NCBI GenBank assembly: GCA_004377245.1
Contig: SOIK01000055.1
Coordinates: forward strand, 1-5,643
Source of the DNA: Sulfurovum sp.
GTDB taxonomy: Bacteria > Campylobacterota > Campylobacteria > Campylobacterales > Sulfurovaceae
Reading direction: 5' to 3'
Length of the DNA: 5,643 nt
This document shows positions 1-5,564 of this stretch, in pieces (within the stretch, counting starts at the first letter, position 1; each line of letters begins with the position of its first letter). The translations under genes and the position numbers were made by a program. The notes beneath the pieces were generated by a model. It was not told where the DNA came from and did no database searches. It saw nothing but the letters and a program-made list of their open reading frames with translations.

Positions 1-40
1 CGCCACCTTTTTCTTTTGCTTTAATTTTCATTTTTGCCAT
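1..40 (-). CDS. soxZ: SoxZ, sulfur-carrier complex partner (5' end only, partial)
   Basis: Only the first 13 codons are inside the window; the gene continues beyond the left edge. The visible peptide is MAKMKIKAKEKGG, a lysine-rich start with no signal peptide. SoxZ normally lacks its own export signal and travels to the periplasm with Tat-exported SoxY. An AGGAT ribosome binding site lies at 46-50, five bases before the ATG, preceded by a long A-rich tract. The call rests on the position directly after soxY, where soxZ is almost always found, and on the matching lysine-rich N-terminus. SoxZ forms the heterodimer SoxYZ, whose SoxY subunit carries the sulfur substrate. Thirteen residues cannot prove the family, so confidence comes mainly from context. 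Confidence 0.8.
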   Translation of the reverse strand, partial: MAKMKIKAKEKGG

Positions 41-85
41 TTTGTATCCTTTTTTATTTTTTATTTATTTATTTTTTCTTGAGAC

Positions 86-118
86 GTGGGGTGGGAGTAA
101 ATCAACCTCCACAACCAC
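86..118 (-). promoter_or_regulatory. potential GC-rich hairpin across the soxY stop codon
   Basis: On the plus strand GTGGGGTGGGAG (86-97) can pair with CTCCACAACCAC (107-118), giving about ten base pairs in blocks of 4, 4 and 2. The blocks are separated by a small internal loop and one bulged base, and the loop is nine bases (98-106). The soxY stop codon (102-104) sits in the loop, and the codons for the SoxY GGCGG arm form one side of the stem. In the mRNA the hairpin is followed by an A-rich tract, not a U-tract, so it is not a classical intrinsic terminator. It could mark an mRNA 3' end, a processing site or a stability element setting soxZ output relative to upstream genes. Its function is inferred. 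Confidence 0.4.
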
Positions 119-560
119 CAATAGATACATCTATCTCTTTTGAAAGAGTGTATAGTGTTCCGTCTTTAGCTTTAGCTACAATTGTAACCACAGCTGTTTG
201 TCTCATTTTAATTCTAAATGAATAATCTACTTTTTGACCTTCTGGCACTGAAAATACTACAGTAGCAGCTCTTGGGTTTGCATCTTGGAAAAGTGCAATT
301 GTTTCAATATCTAAATCACTAGAAAGTGAAATTGGAATTGATGCACCATTTTCAGCAAGTTTAGGCGCTGTAAACTTGATCTTGTCTGTAGTCTTTAATT
401 CACCCGCTCCAAACATCTCTTTAATAGCATCCGCAGATTTTTCAATCTCCCATGCTTTTGGTTTTGTCTCTCTAAAGTTTTCCGCATTTAGATTTGTCAT
501 TGGTGCAAGGACTGCAGCTGCTGCTACAAGTCCCAAATTTAAAAATTTTCTTCTTTCCAT
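102..560 (-). CDS. soxY: SoxY, sulfur-carrier subunit of SoxYZ
   Basis: This 152-residue protein covalently carries sulfur intermediates during periplasmic thiosulfate oxidation. The thiol is Cys150 in the C-terminal GGCGG swinging arm, seen here as IGGCGG at the very end; it is the only cysteine in the protein. The N-terminus has a short Tat-type signal with twin arginines at residues 3-4 (ERRKFLNLG), a hydrophobic alanine-rich stretch at about 9-20, and a likely cleavage site after NLNA near residue 26. The remainder has the size and beta-rich character of the SoxY fold. The ATG start is supported by AAAGGAAA just upstream and a 15-bp gap from soxD. SoxZ follows after 61 bp, longer than the other gaps in the cluster. 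SoxCD, encoded directly upstream, acts on the SoxY-bound persulfide. The identity is secure because of the terminal motif and the neighbours. Confidence 0.95.
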   Translation of the reverse strand: MERRKFLNLGLVAAAAVLAPMTNLNAENFRETKPKAWEIEKSADAIKEMFGAGELKTTDKIKFTAPKLAENGASIPISLSSDLDIETIALFQDANPRAATVVFSVPEGQKVDYSFRIKMRQTAVVTIVAKAKDGTLYTLSKEIDVSIGGCGG

Positions 561-575
561 TGTGTTTCCTTTATA

Positions 576-1745
576 TTAATGTTTTTTGCTTGAATTTATC
601 ATAAATTCAACAATCTCTTTGATGTCATCATCACTCAGATCCATGTTGCCGCCTTTTGGAGGCATTCCACCCATACCTTTGATAGCATTCACAAGCACTG
701 TGTCCATACCTTTTTTCATTACAGTTTCCCAAGTATTGGCATCGCCAACAGCTGGAGCACCCATAGTGTCAGTTGCATGACAAAGCTTACAAGAAGCATC
801 ATACATCTTCTCAGCTTTAGATATACTTCCCCCCTCTGTTTCAGGTGGCAGGTCTTTTGCATATGCGTATGGAGGCATAACATCTTTCATCTCGTAACCT
901 ATTTTCATTACCTTTGCTTCAGTTTTACCATCCATACCAGGGTCTTTACAGTCTTTCATACATCTTGTACCCGCACCAATATTTTTAGCACGATCAGCAA
1001 AGAATGCTCTTATATCTTCTTGAGCATTTGGACCATCGATATTTGGATAAAAACCATTCCTATTTGGAAGAACAACTTTTACAAGTTTCTCTTTATTTAA
1101 AACATACTCATCATCCATCTCTTCGCCATCGATTTCTATCTCATTTTGAGCTAGTAGGTAAGCAGTAATAGCATAAACTTCATCATTTGTTAAGCTTTTT
1201 GGATGTGCATACGGCATAGAATCTCTTATGTATGTGAAAAGTGTAGTAGCTACTGGCCAGTATGTACCAATAGTTCTTTTTGGTGCATCCATACCTGGTT
1301 CTAATCTTTGATTTTTAAGCGTTTTTACAATTCCATTTTCATCTTTATCTTGATTACCGCCAGCTAGTTGTGGATAACCTTGTCCGCCACCACCAAAGTC
1401 ACCGTGACAAACTGCACACTGCGCTTCATAAAGTTCATCACCAAGCTCAACTGAACCTTCACCTTCTGGTAAACCTGTACCATCTGGTAGTGCATCTATA
1501 TCCCATGCTTTAATCTCATTTGCAGTAGCTGGTCTACCAAAACTTACGCCTTTAGTGCTCTGTGTATTGTATTTATACGCAGTGTAGTTACCATTTTCTC
1601 TTGGGTACGTTACACCACCGTCAATAGCTCCCGATTTAGATTTGTAAACACCTGGTGCTGCAGCACTTGCAGCAGCCACTGCAAGCGTAGTGCTCAGTGC
1701 CAATGTCATACCAATAGTTACTAATTTACGATCTAATTTGAACAT
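576..1745 (-). CDS. soxD: SoxD, dihaem cytochrome c subunit of sulfane dehydrogenase SoxCD
   Basis: The 389-residue protein is the electron-accepting subunit of SoxCD, taking electrons from the SoxC molybdenum centre. It has a Sec signal peptide with hydrophobic core at about 10-30 and a probable cleavage after ASA or AAA near 28-30. Two cytochrome c domains follow. The first has CAVCH at 110-114 with Met177 (RDSMPYAHP) as a candidate axial ligand. The second has CKLCH at 319-323 with Met361 (GMGGMPP) as a candidate ligand. The linker contains PNRNGF at 227-232 and an extra pair, Cys262 and Cys266 (RCMKDC), which is not a haem site and could form a disulfide. The length and two-haem layout fit full-length SoxD. 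The ATG lies within the end of soxC, giving a 20-bp overlap and suggesting coupled translation. The adjacency to SoxC and SoxY makes SoxD much more likely than another dihaem cytochrome. Confidence 0.92.
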   Translation of the reverse strand: MFKLDRKLVTIGMTLALSTTLAVAAASAAAPGVYKSKSGAIDGGVTYPRENGNYTAYKYNTQSTKGVSFGRPATANEIKAWDIDALPDGTGLPEGEGSVELGDELYEAQCAVCHGDFGGGGQGYPQLAGGNQDKDENGIVKTLKNQRLEPGMDAPKRTIGTYWPVATTLFTYIRDSMPYAHPKSLTNDEVYAITAYLLAQNEIEIDGEEMDDEYVLNKEKLVKVVLPNRNGFYPNIDGPNAQEDIRAFFADRAKNIGAGTRCMKDCKDPGMDGKTEAKVMKIGYEMKDVMPPYAYAKDLPPETEGGSISKAEKMYDASCKLCHATDTMGAPAVGDANTWETVMKKGMDTVLVNAIKGMGGMPPKGGNMDLSDDDIKEIVEFMINSSKKH

Positions 1746-3024
1746 TACTTACCTCCCCCATGTCAGTTACTTTCCATGTAATGATTGCATTTCTATGATA
1801 TACACCCTCAACACCAACAACAGCTTTTTCTTGATTGACTGTTGGTTGGACATTATCAGAGTCATCATAAGAACGACTTTGCAATAACAATGGCTTACCT
1901 TCGTATTTGTACATGTATGAGAATCTTGTCCAGGCTTTTGGAAGAACCAAACCTTTAAGATTCGCTTCAACCCAGTTTTTTCCACCATCAAAACTGATGT
2001 CTACACCTTTAATAGTACCATGACCACTCCATGCCAAACCTTCAATCTCAACCAGATCACCTTTTTCAAGGTCTGTCCATGGAACTTCAGGACATGGAGA
2101 TGTAATGATAGAGTTTACTTCATTTGCATAGAAGTGCTGTATCGCTTTTCCGCTTGCAGTTAGTGCAGTATACTTGGAAGTTTCCTCTTTTGCATACCAT
2201 GGTTTGTCACCAAACTCTAATCTTTTTAGCCATTTTACACAAAGGTTGGCTTCCCAACCCGGTAACATTAAACGAACTGGGTAACCCTGCTCAGGACGTA
2301 GTGCTTCACCGTTTTGTCCCCAAACGATCATAGCATCATCCAATACTTTTTCAATAGGAACCGTTCTACTCATCTCTGAACCATCAGAACCTTCTGCTAA
2401 CATCCATTTGGCTTCTGGCTTCAATCCAAGTTCATCAAGTATCGTTTTAAGACGAACACCTGTCCACTCCGCACAAGCCATCATACCCTTGACCATTTGT
2501 AAAGTACCAAACTGTGGACCTTTCCACTCTGCAGCAGAGTTTGATGGACATTCGAGAACTAAAATTCTACTTTCACTCGGATATCTCTTGAGTTGTTCAA
2601 GTGTAAGCACAATTGGCTTCTCTACAAGTCCGTGGATCATGAGTCTAAATTTATTTGGATCAACATGTGCCACACCATTGTGTGTACGTGTAAAGTGCAA
2701 TCCGTTTGGCGTAATAATACCTTTTTGTTCATGTAACGGTGTCATAGATATAGCAGCATGCATATCTCCTGCTGAAGACATTAGTGGTGATGTTCTTCTC
2801 ACAACATTATGCTCATATAACGATGGTACACCATAAGGGTTCTTATTAACTTCATCGCCTAAAGTAGTCCCCCACTTCACATGATGCATGATATTTTCAT
2901 CATCAGCAAATACTGTGCTTGGTACCAGAACACTGGTAGCAGCAACAGCACTGACAGATGCAGTTTTCTTAAAAAATTCTCTTCTGCTGACAGATGTTAA
3001 TTTTTCTTCTGTTTCTCTATTCAA
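1726..3024 (-). CDS. soxC: SoxC, molybdopterin subunit of sulfane dehydrogenase SoxCD
   Basis: This 432-residue protein belongs to the sulfite oxidase family and, with SoxD, oxidises the sulfane sulfur bound to SoxY in the periplasm. A Tat signal is clear: SRREFFKK at 13-20 with arginines 14-15, a hydrophobic stretch at about 22-35, and probable cleavage near VFA (38-40), as expected for a cofactor loaded in the cytoplasm. The Moco domain includes the SoxC-typical TPLHEQKGIITPNGLHF segment at about 95-111 and LECPSNS with Cys159 as the likely molybdenum ligand. RLMLPGWEANLCVKWLKRLE at about 251-270 matches the family's conserved PGWEGN-x-x-KWLRRL block. The C-terminal part (about 290-420) corresponds to the Mo-co dimerisation domain. 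The start is TTG, preceded by a strong Shine-Dalgarno; no ATG occurs before residue 46, so an ATG start would delete the Tat signal. The partner gene soxD overlaps its end. Confidence 0.95.
   Translation of the reverse strand: MNRETEEKLTSVSRREFFKKTASVSAVAATSVLVPSTVFADDENIMHHVKWGTTLGDEVNKNPYGVPSLYEHNVVRRTSPLMSSAGDMHAAISMTPLHEQKGIITPNGLHFTRTHNGVAHVDPNKFRLMIHGLVEKPIVLTLEQLKRYPSESRILVLECPSNSAAEWKGPQFGTLQMVKGMMACAEWTGVRLKTILDELGLKPEAKWMLAEGSDGSEMSRTVPIEKVLDDAMIVWGQNGEALRPEQGYPVRLMLPGWEANLCVKWLKRLEFGDKPWYAKEETSKYTALTASGKAIQHFYANEVNSIITSPCPEVPWTDLEKGDLVEIEGLAWSGHGTIKGVDISFDGGKNWVEANLKGLVLPKAWTRFSYMYKYEGKPLLLQSRSYDDSDNVQPTVNQEKAVVGVEGVYHRNAIITWKVTDMGEVSNVQIRS
1752..1759 (-). promoter_or_regulatory. 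strong ribosome binding site of soxD inside soxC
   Basis: On the minus strand the sequence GGGGGAGG sits six bases before the soxD ATG, within the last codons of soxC. It is the most GC-rich and strongest Shine-Dalgarno in the cluster. Together with the 20-bp overlap it fixes the soxD start and fits coordinated, near-stoichiometric synthesis of SoxC and SoxD, which form one complex. Confidence 0.75.
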
Positions 3025-3029
3025 TTTTT

Positions 3030-3036
3030 CTCCTTT
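3030..3036 (-). promoter_or_regulatory. ribosome binding site that fixes the TTG start of soxC
   Basis: The minus strand reads AAAGGAG, then five A residues, then TTG at 3024-3022. The near-ideal sequence and spacing support TTG as initiator, and the encoded reading includes the whole Tat signal. It lies in the 27-bp gap after the stop of the acidic protein gene. Confidence 0.8.
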
Positions 3037-3051
3037 ATATTTTTAATTGTA

Positions 3052-3471
3052 TCAACTCAGGTTAAGAATAAGTTCTTTTCTTTTCGTTAATAAACATTGC
3101 AGAATCTCTTCTCCAATATCTTCTCTATCTTGCCAATCTGACTCATCGTGAATATTAAAAAGTTTTTTAAAATATTCATAATGACTATCGCCACTTGTGA
3201 CTTTAAAAAAATAAAATCTTATGAAGCTGATACCATTGATATCACTAATGGCAAATTTTTTATTCTCACTATCTTGATACACCTCCTCTTTAATGTACTT
3301 TAAAAAAAAGTCAGACTCTTTTAACCAGTTGTACAGATGTAGATCTGAAGATTTTAAAAGATCATACGTCTTAGCCTCTTCATCATCCAATTCTATCTGA
3401 TAAGTGTTTTCATCCAACTCAAATCTATCTAGCTCTTCATCATAAGTGACAAGCTCAAATTTTATTTGCAT
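3052..3471 (-). CDS. acidic protein of unknown function in the sox operon
   Basis: I do not recognise a family for this 139-residue protein. It has no signal peptide or membrane segment, so it is probably cytoplasmic, unlike the products on either side of it. It is strongly acidic, with about 33 Asp/Glu against about 17 Lys/Arg, and the acidic residues are dense in the first 35 positions (DEELDRFELDENTY, ELDDEEAKTYD). It is rich in aromatics, with an aromatic cluster at about 83-90 (FIRFYFFK), and has a single Cys near 126. No metal-binding or nucleotide-binding motif is visible. The ATG is supported by AGGAT upstream, 24 bp after the flavoprotein stop; soxC follows after 27 bp, so co-transcription is likely. 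Its place between two Tat-exported cofactor proteins would fit a maturation or proofreading helper, but that is speculation. Typical TorD/NarJ or NapD features are not evident. Confidence 0.8.
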   Translation of the reverse strand: MQIKFELVTYDEELDRFELDENTYQIELDDEEAKTYDLLKSSDLHLYNWLKESDFFLKYIKEEVYQDSENKKFAISDINGISFIRFYFFKVTSGDSHYEYFKKLFNIHDESDWQDREDIGEEILQCLLTKRKELILNLS

Positions 3472-3495
3472 ACAAAAATCCTAGGTTCTTGAATA

Positions 3496-4968
3496 TTATG
3501 CTTTACCAGAAAGCATTCCGTACATTGTCATAGGTTTCAATGCATACACTTTCATTAGCCAGAAGACCCATCTCTCAACTGTTGGGTCAAGCGGGAATGA
3601 AGGTGTTGGCTTAACCGTCCAGTCAAATTCTGCAAGCATCACTGTACCAATATCTGTGATCAATGGACAAACAGTATACCCTGCATATTTAGCCTCAAGC
3701 GTTTTACCGTTCATTAATGCAATCAGATTGTCTACAAGCACTTTATACTGTTTTCTTATAGATCCACCTGTTTTCCCCATTGGCACTTGCGCAACATCTC
3801 CTATAGAAAATACATTCTCATATCTAATATGCTGAAGTGTCTCTTTATTTACAGGTACCCAACCTTTAGCTGAACCTAGATCTGACTCTCCAATCTCTCT
3901 TGGAGCAAGTTGAGCTGGTGTGATATGTAAAAAATCATATGGGACTCTTATCTTTTCATGTTTAGGAATAACCTCATAATCTTTCATTACAGGATCCCAT
4001 GGACCTTTCTCTTGCCATTTAGAATCAAAAACAGCGATCTTATTTTCTTTATCTACTTCTACAAGGTTGTGTCTGTAGTGCCACTTAAAGTCTTCTCTTT
4101 TAAACTGTTCAAGGATAGCATCATGGTATTCAGGTACACCGAACATTGCTCCACCATTTGGATAGAAGGTAAGTTCAGCATTTTCTCTTGCACCCGCTTC
4201 TTTAAGTCTTGCGTTCGCCAAATACATGATCTTCTTAGGGGCACCACCACATTTAACCGGTGTACTAGGATGCGTGAAAACAAATTTGGTTTTTTTACCG
4301 GATTTAGCCTGTGCTATATACTTTTGCATCTGCTCCCAAGTCTTGGTTGCTCCCTCTGCTGTATAGACCGAACATATACCAGCATCACCCAGAGCCTTAA
4401 GAAGTTTTGTATTGTCACCAGATGAATAAGCACGACCTGCTTCCTCTAAACCTTTAATTCTCTCAAAATCAAGCTGCAGACCAGTTGCAATAATGAGATA
4501 GTCATAAGAGACAACTTGACCTTTATCTGTAGTCAGTTTATTCTCCTGAGGATTAAAGAGTATCGCTCTCTCTTTGATCACTTTTACGCCATCCGGCACA
4601 AAGTCATCTCTGTTGTAAGCAATGTCATCTTCATCCCAAATACCAGCACCAATTAAGGTTTGACCTGGCTGGTACGATACTGACATTTTTTCAGGCTCGA
4701 TCACTGTAATATCCGGATTGTCCAGATTAAGTGTTAATCTTGCTGCAGTACTCATACCTGCAAGACCACCACCTACGATCACTATTTTACCTTTTGCATT
4801 ACTCTTTACTATCTTTTCTTCTTCAGCAGCACTGGCACTCGTAGCACCCATGAAAAGACCGGCACTGGAGAGACCTGCTAATTTCATAGCATCTCTTCTG
4901 CTCATACCTTGCTTCGATAGATCTTCATCCATCTTCGATAACATTTTTTCAATATATTTCTTGTCCAT
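3496..4968 (-). CDS. Tat-exported FAD protein of the sulfide:quinone oxidoreductase family
   Basis: The 490-residue flavoprotein probably oxidises sulfide to sulfane sulfur at a two-cysteine FAD site. An FAD-binding Rossmann motif, IVIVGGGLAGMSTAARL, lies at about 62-78; ATGLQ is at 161-165 and NVFSIGDVAQVPMGKTGG at about 385-402. The segments TPVKCGGAPKKIMYL (Cys240) and YTVCPLITDIGTVMLAEFDW (Cys434) closely resemble the two redox-cysteine regions of mitochondrial-type (type II) SQR. C-terminal aromatic helices at about 466-487 (RWVFWLMKVYALKP) resemble the SQR membrane-binding end. A Tat signal, MSRRDAMKLAG at 22-32 with cleavage near SASA (about 44-47), indicates a periplasmic location. 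The ATG at residue 1 has an AAGGG site, but Met22 is an alternative start giving a more usual signal length. The cytochrome c gene ends 9 bp upstream, as in flavocytochrome c (FccAB) operons, so automated annotation may call it FccB/SoxF; the cysteine regions favour SQR. A third Cys is at 199. Confidence 0.85.
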   Translation of the reverse strand: MDKKYIEKMLSKMDEDLSKQGMSRRDAMKLAGLSSAGLFMGATSASAAEEEKIVKSNAKGKIVIVGGGLAGMSTAARLTLNLDNPDITVIEPEKMSVSYQPGQTLIGAGIWDEDDIAYNRDDFVPDGVKVIKERAILFNPQENKLTTDKGQVVSYDYLIIATGLQLDFERIKGLEEAGRAYSSGDNTKLLKALGDAGICSVYTAEGATKTWEQMQKYIAQAKSGKKTKFVFTHPSTPVKCGGAPKKIMYLANARLKEAGARENAELTFYPNGGAMFGVPEYHDAILEQFKREDFKWHYRHNLVEVDKENKIAVFDSKWQEKGPWDPVMKDYEVIPKHEKIRVPYDFLHITPAQLAPREIGESDLGSAKGWVPVNKETLQHIRYENVFSIGDVAQVPMGKTGGSIRKQYKVLVDNLIALMNGKTLEAKYAGYTVCPLITDIGTVMLAEFDWTVKPTPSFPLDPTVERWVFWLMKVYALKPMTMYGMLSGKA

Positions 4969-4977
4969 ATTTACCCT

Positions 4978-5355
4978 TTATTTTAAACCATTAACATATT
5001 TAGCAACAGCATCGATTTCATCCCAGGAGAGGTCTGCTGTTACACTTCTCATTAATGCGCCATAGCCATATTTGTTAAGTTGTTGGTAGTCTTTACTTTT
5101 TACTCCACCTCTGTACTCTTTTAGTATCTTGGCTACTTCAGCTGTATCCATACCAGCGATTTCAGAGTAGGTCACTCTTGATGAGCCTTCAAAACTAATC
5201 TGCTTACCATCTTTACCATGACAGTGGGTACACTCTTTTTCATAGATTTTATCAGCCTGAGGTGGCAATAGTAAACCGGACTTGTAGGGTACTGTGCTTT
5301 CAGAAGCAACAAGACCAATACTAGCCAATAGCATAGAAAGAACTATTTTTTTCAT
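4978..5355 (-). CDS. periplasmic monohaem cytochrome c, likely partner of the flavoprotein
   Basis: The 125-residue protein starts with a Sec signal peptide (KK, then hydrophobic 4-16, probable cleavage after VAS at about 16-18). It carries one haem-binding motif, CTHCH at 42-46. Met102, in GYGALMRS, is the best candidate for the distal iron ligand, and the C-terminal helix SWDEIDAVAKYV (110-121) is typical of small class I cytochromes c. It would shuttle electrons in the periplasm, either from the SQR-like flavoprotein encoded 9 bp downstream or from SoxCD towards a terminal oxidase or other reductase. The position mirrors fccA before fccB, but the family cannot be assigned to FccA rather than a c553-type carrier from sequence alone. 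It is the first gene after the predicted promoter. The ATG has an AAGG site six to seven bases upstream. Confidence 0.85.
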   Translation of the reverse strand: MKKIVLSMLLASIGLVASESTVPYKSGLLLPPQADKIYEKECTHCHGKDGKQISFEGSSRVTYSEIAGMDTAEVAKILKEYRGGVKSKDYQQLNKYGYGALMRSVTADLSWDEIDAVAKYVNGLK

Positions 5356-5414
5356 TTTAAACCTTATTTTTAAATTTTTTTATTTCCATTACCTGAAAAT
5401 AAATTAAGTCGCCA

Positions 5415-5443
5415 AGTATAATATTTTTTCTATTAATTGTAAA
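5415..5443 (-). promoter_or_regulatory. predicted sigma70-type promoter of the operon
   Basis: Reading the minus strand, a -35-like TTTACA (5443-5438) is followed by exactly 17 bases and a -10-like TATACT (5420-5415); each hexamer differs from consensus at one position. Transcription would begin near 5408, leaving an untranslated leader of roughly 50 bases before the cytochrome c ATG. It lies in the only sizeable gap upstream of the gene series, so it probably drives all genes from the cytochrome to soxZ. AT-rich DNA yields chance matches, so the site is predicted, not proven. Confidence 0.6.
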
Positions 5444-5485
5444 GTAAATTCATCAATAGATTAGATATTGGTCAAAAATATTTCA

Positions 5486-5513
5486 TTTAGTAACTTAATT
5501 TTAATAACTTAAT
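5486..5513. repeat. 14-bp tandem direct repeat upstream of the promoter
   Basis: TTTAGTAACTTAAT (5486-5499) is followed without a gap by TTTAATAACTTAAT (5500-5513); only one position differs. The pair lies about 43-70 bp upstream of the predicted -35 box, a position suited to binding of a dimeric transcription activator. No matching regulator motif is recognised, and low-complexity AT sequence makes a chance repeat possible. Confidence 0.5.
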
Positions 5514-5541
5514 GTTTTATATAACAAACCATTATCTTATA

Positions 5542-5555
5542 AAGTATTTATACTT
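5542..5555. repeat. short AT-rich inverted repeat after the upstream gene
   Basis: AAGTAT (5542-5547) and ATACTT (5550-5555) are perfect inverted arms separated by TT, and flanking TATA sequences allow an extended, imperfect arm with one extra A. It begins ten bases after the stop codon of the upstream partial gene. It could be a weak transcription end signal or a protein-binding palindrome. It lacks GC pairs and a U-tract, so it is not a convincing intrinsic terminator. Confidence 0.35.
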
Positions 5556-5564
5556 ATATGGAGG

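Noticed and set aside
49..78. T-rich tract as a transcription terminator
   Set aside because: In the transcribed (minus) direction it is A-rich, not U-rich, and it leads into the soxZ ribosome binding site; it looks like an unstructured translation-promoting leader.
34..225. Plus-strand open frame with hydrophobic start at the left end
   Set aside because: It spans the soxZ start, the T-rich spacer and the soxY 3' end in antisense; the apparent membrane segment is simply translated poly-T sequence.
3958..4425. Long plus-strand open frame opposite the flavoprotein gene
   Set aside because: It lies wholly antisense to a gene with clear family motifs; its translation is Phe/Ile/Arg-rich with no recognisable domain. 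Similar antisense frames at 2408-2836 and 777-1100 were rejected for the same reason.
3496..4968. Calling the flavoprotein FccB/SoxF
   Set aside because: The gene layout suggests it, but the regions around Cys240 and Cys434 and the C-terminal helices resemble SQR, and the typical FccB CPPGPYER-like region is not seen.
5417..5422. Perfect TATAAT on the plus strand
   Set aside because: No -35-like sequence lies at suitable spacing and no plus-strand gene follows; it overlaps the better-supported minus-strand -10 box.
5470..5475. TTGACC on the minus strand as an alternative -35 box
   Set aside because: The hexamer 17 bases downstream is TGAATT, a poor -10, whereas the promoter at 5415-5443 matches well at both boxes.
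5560..5564. GGAGG resembling a ribosome binding site on the plus strand
   Set aside because: No start codon follows at a suitable distance; it is the complement of the 3' end region of the upstream minus-strand gene.
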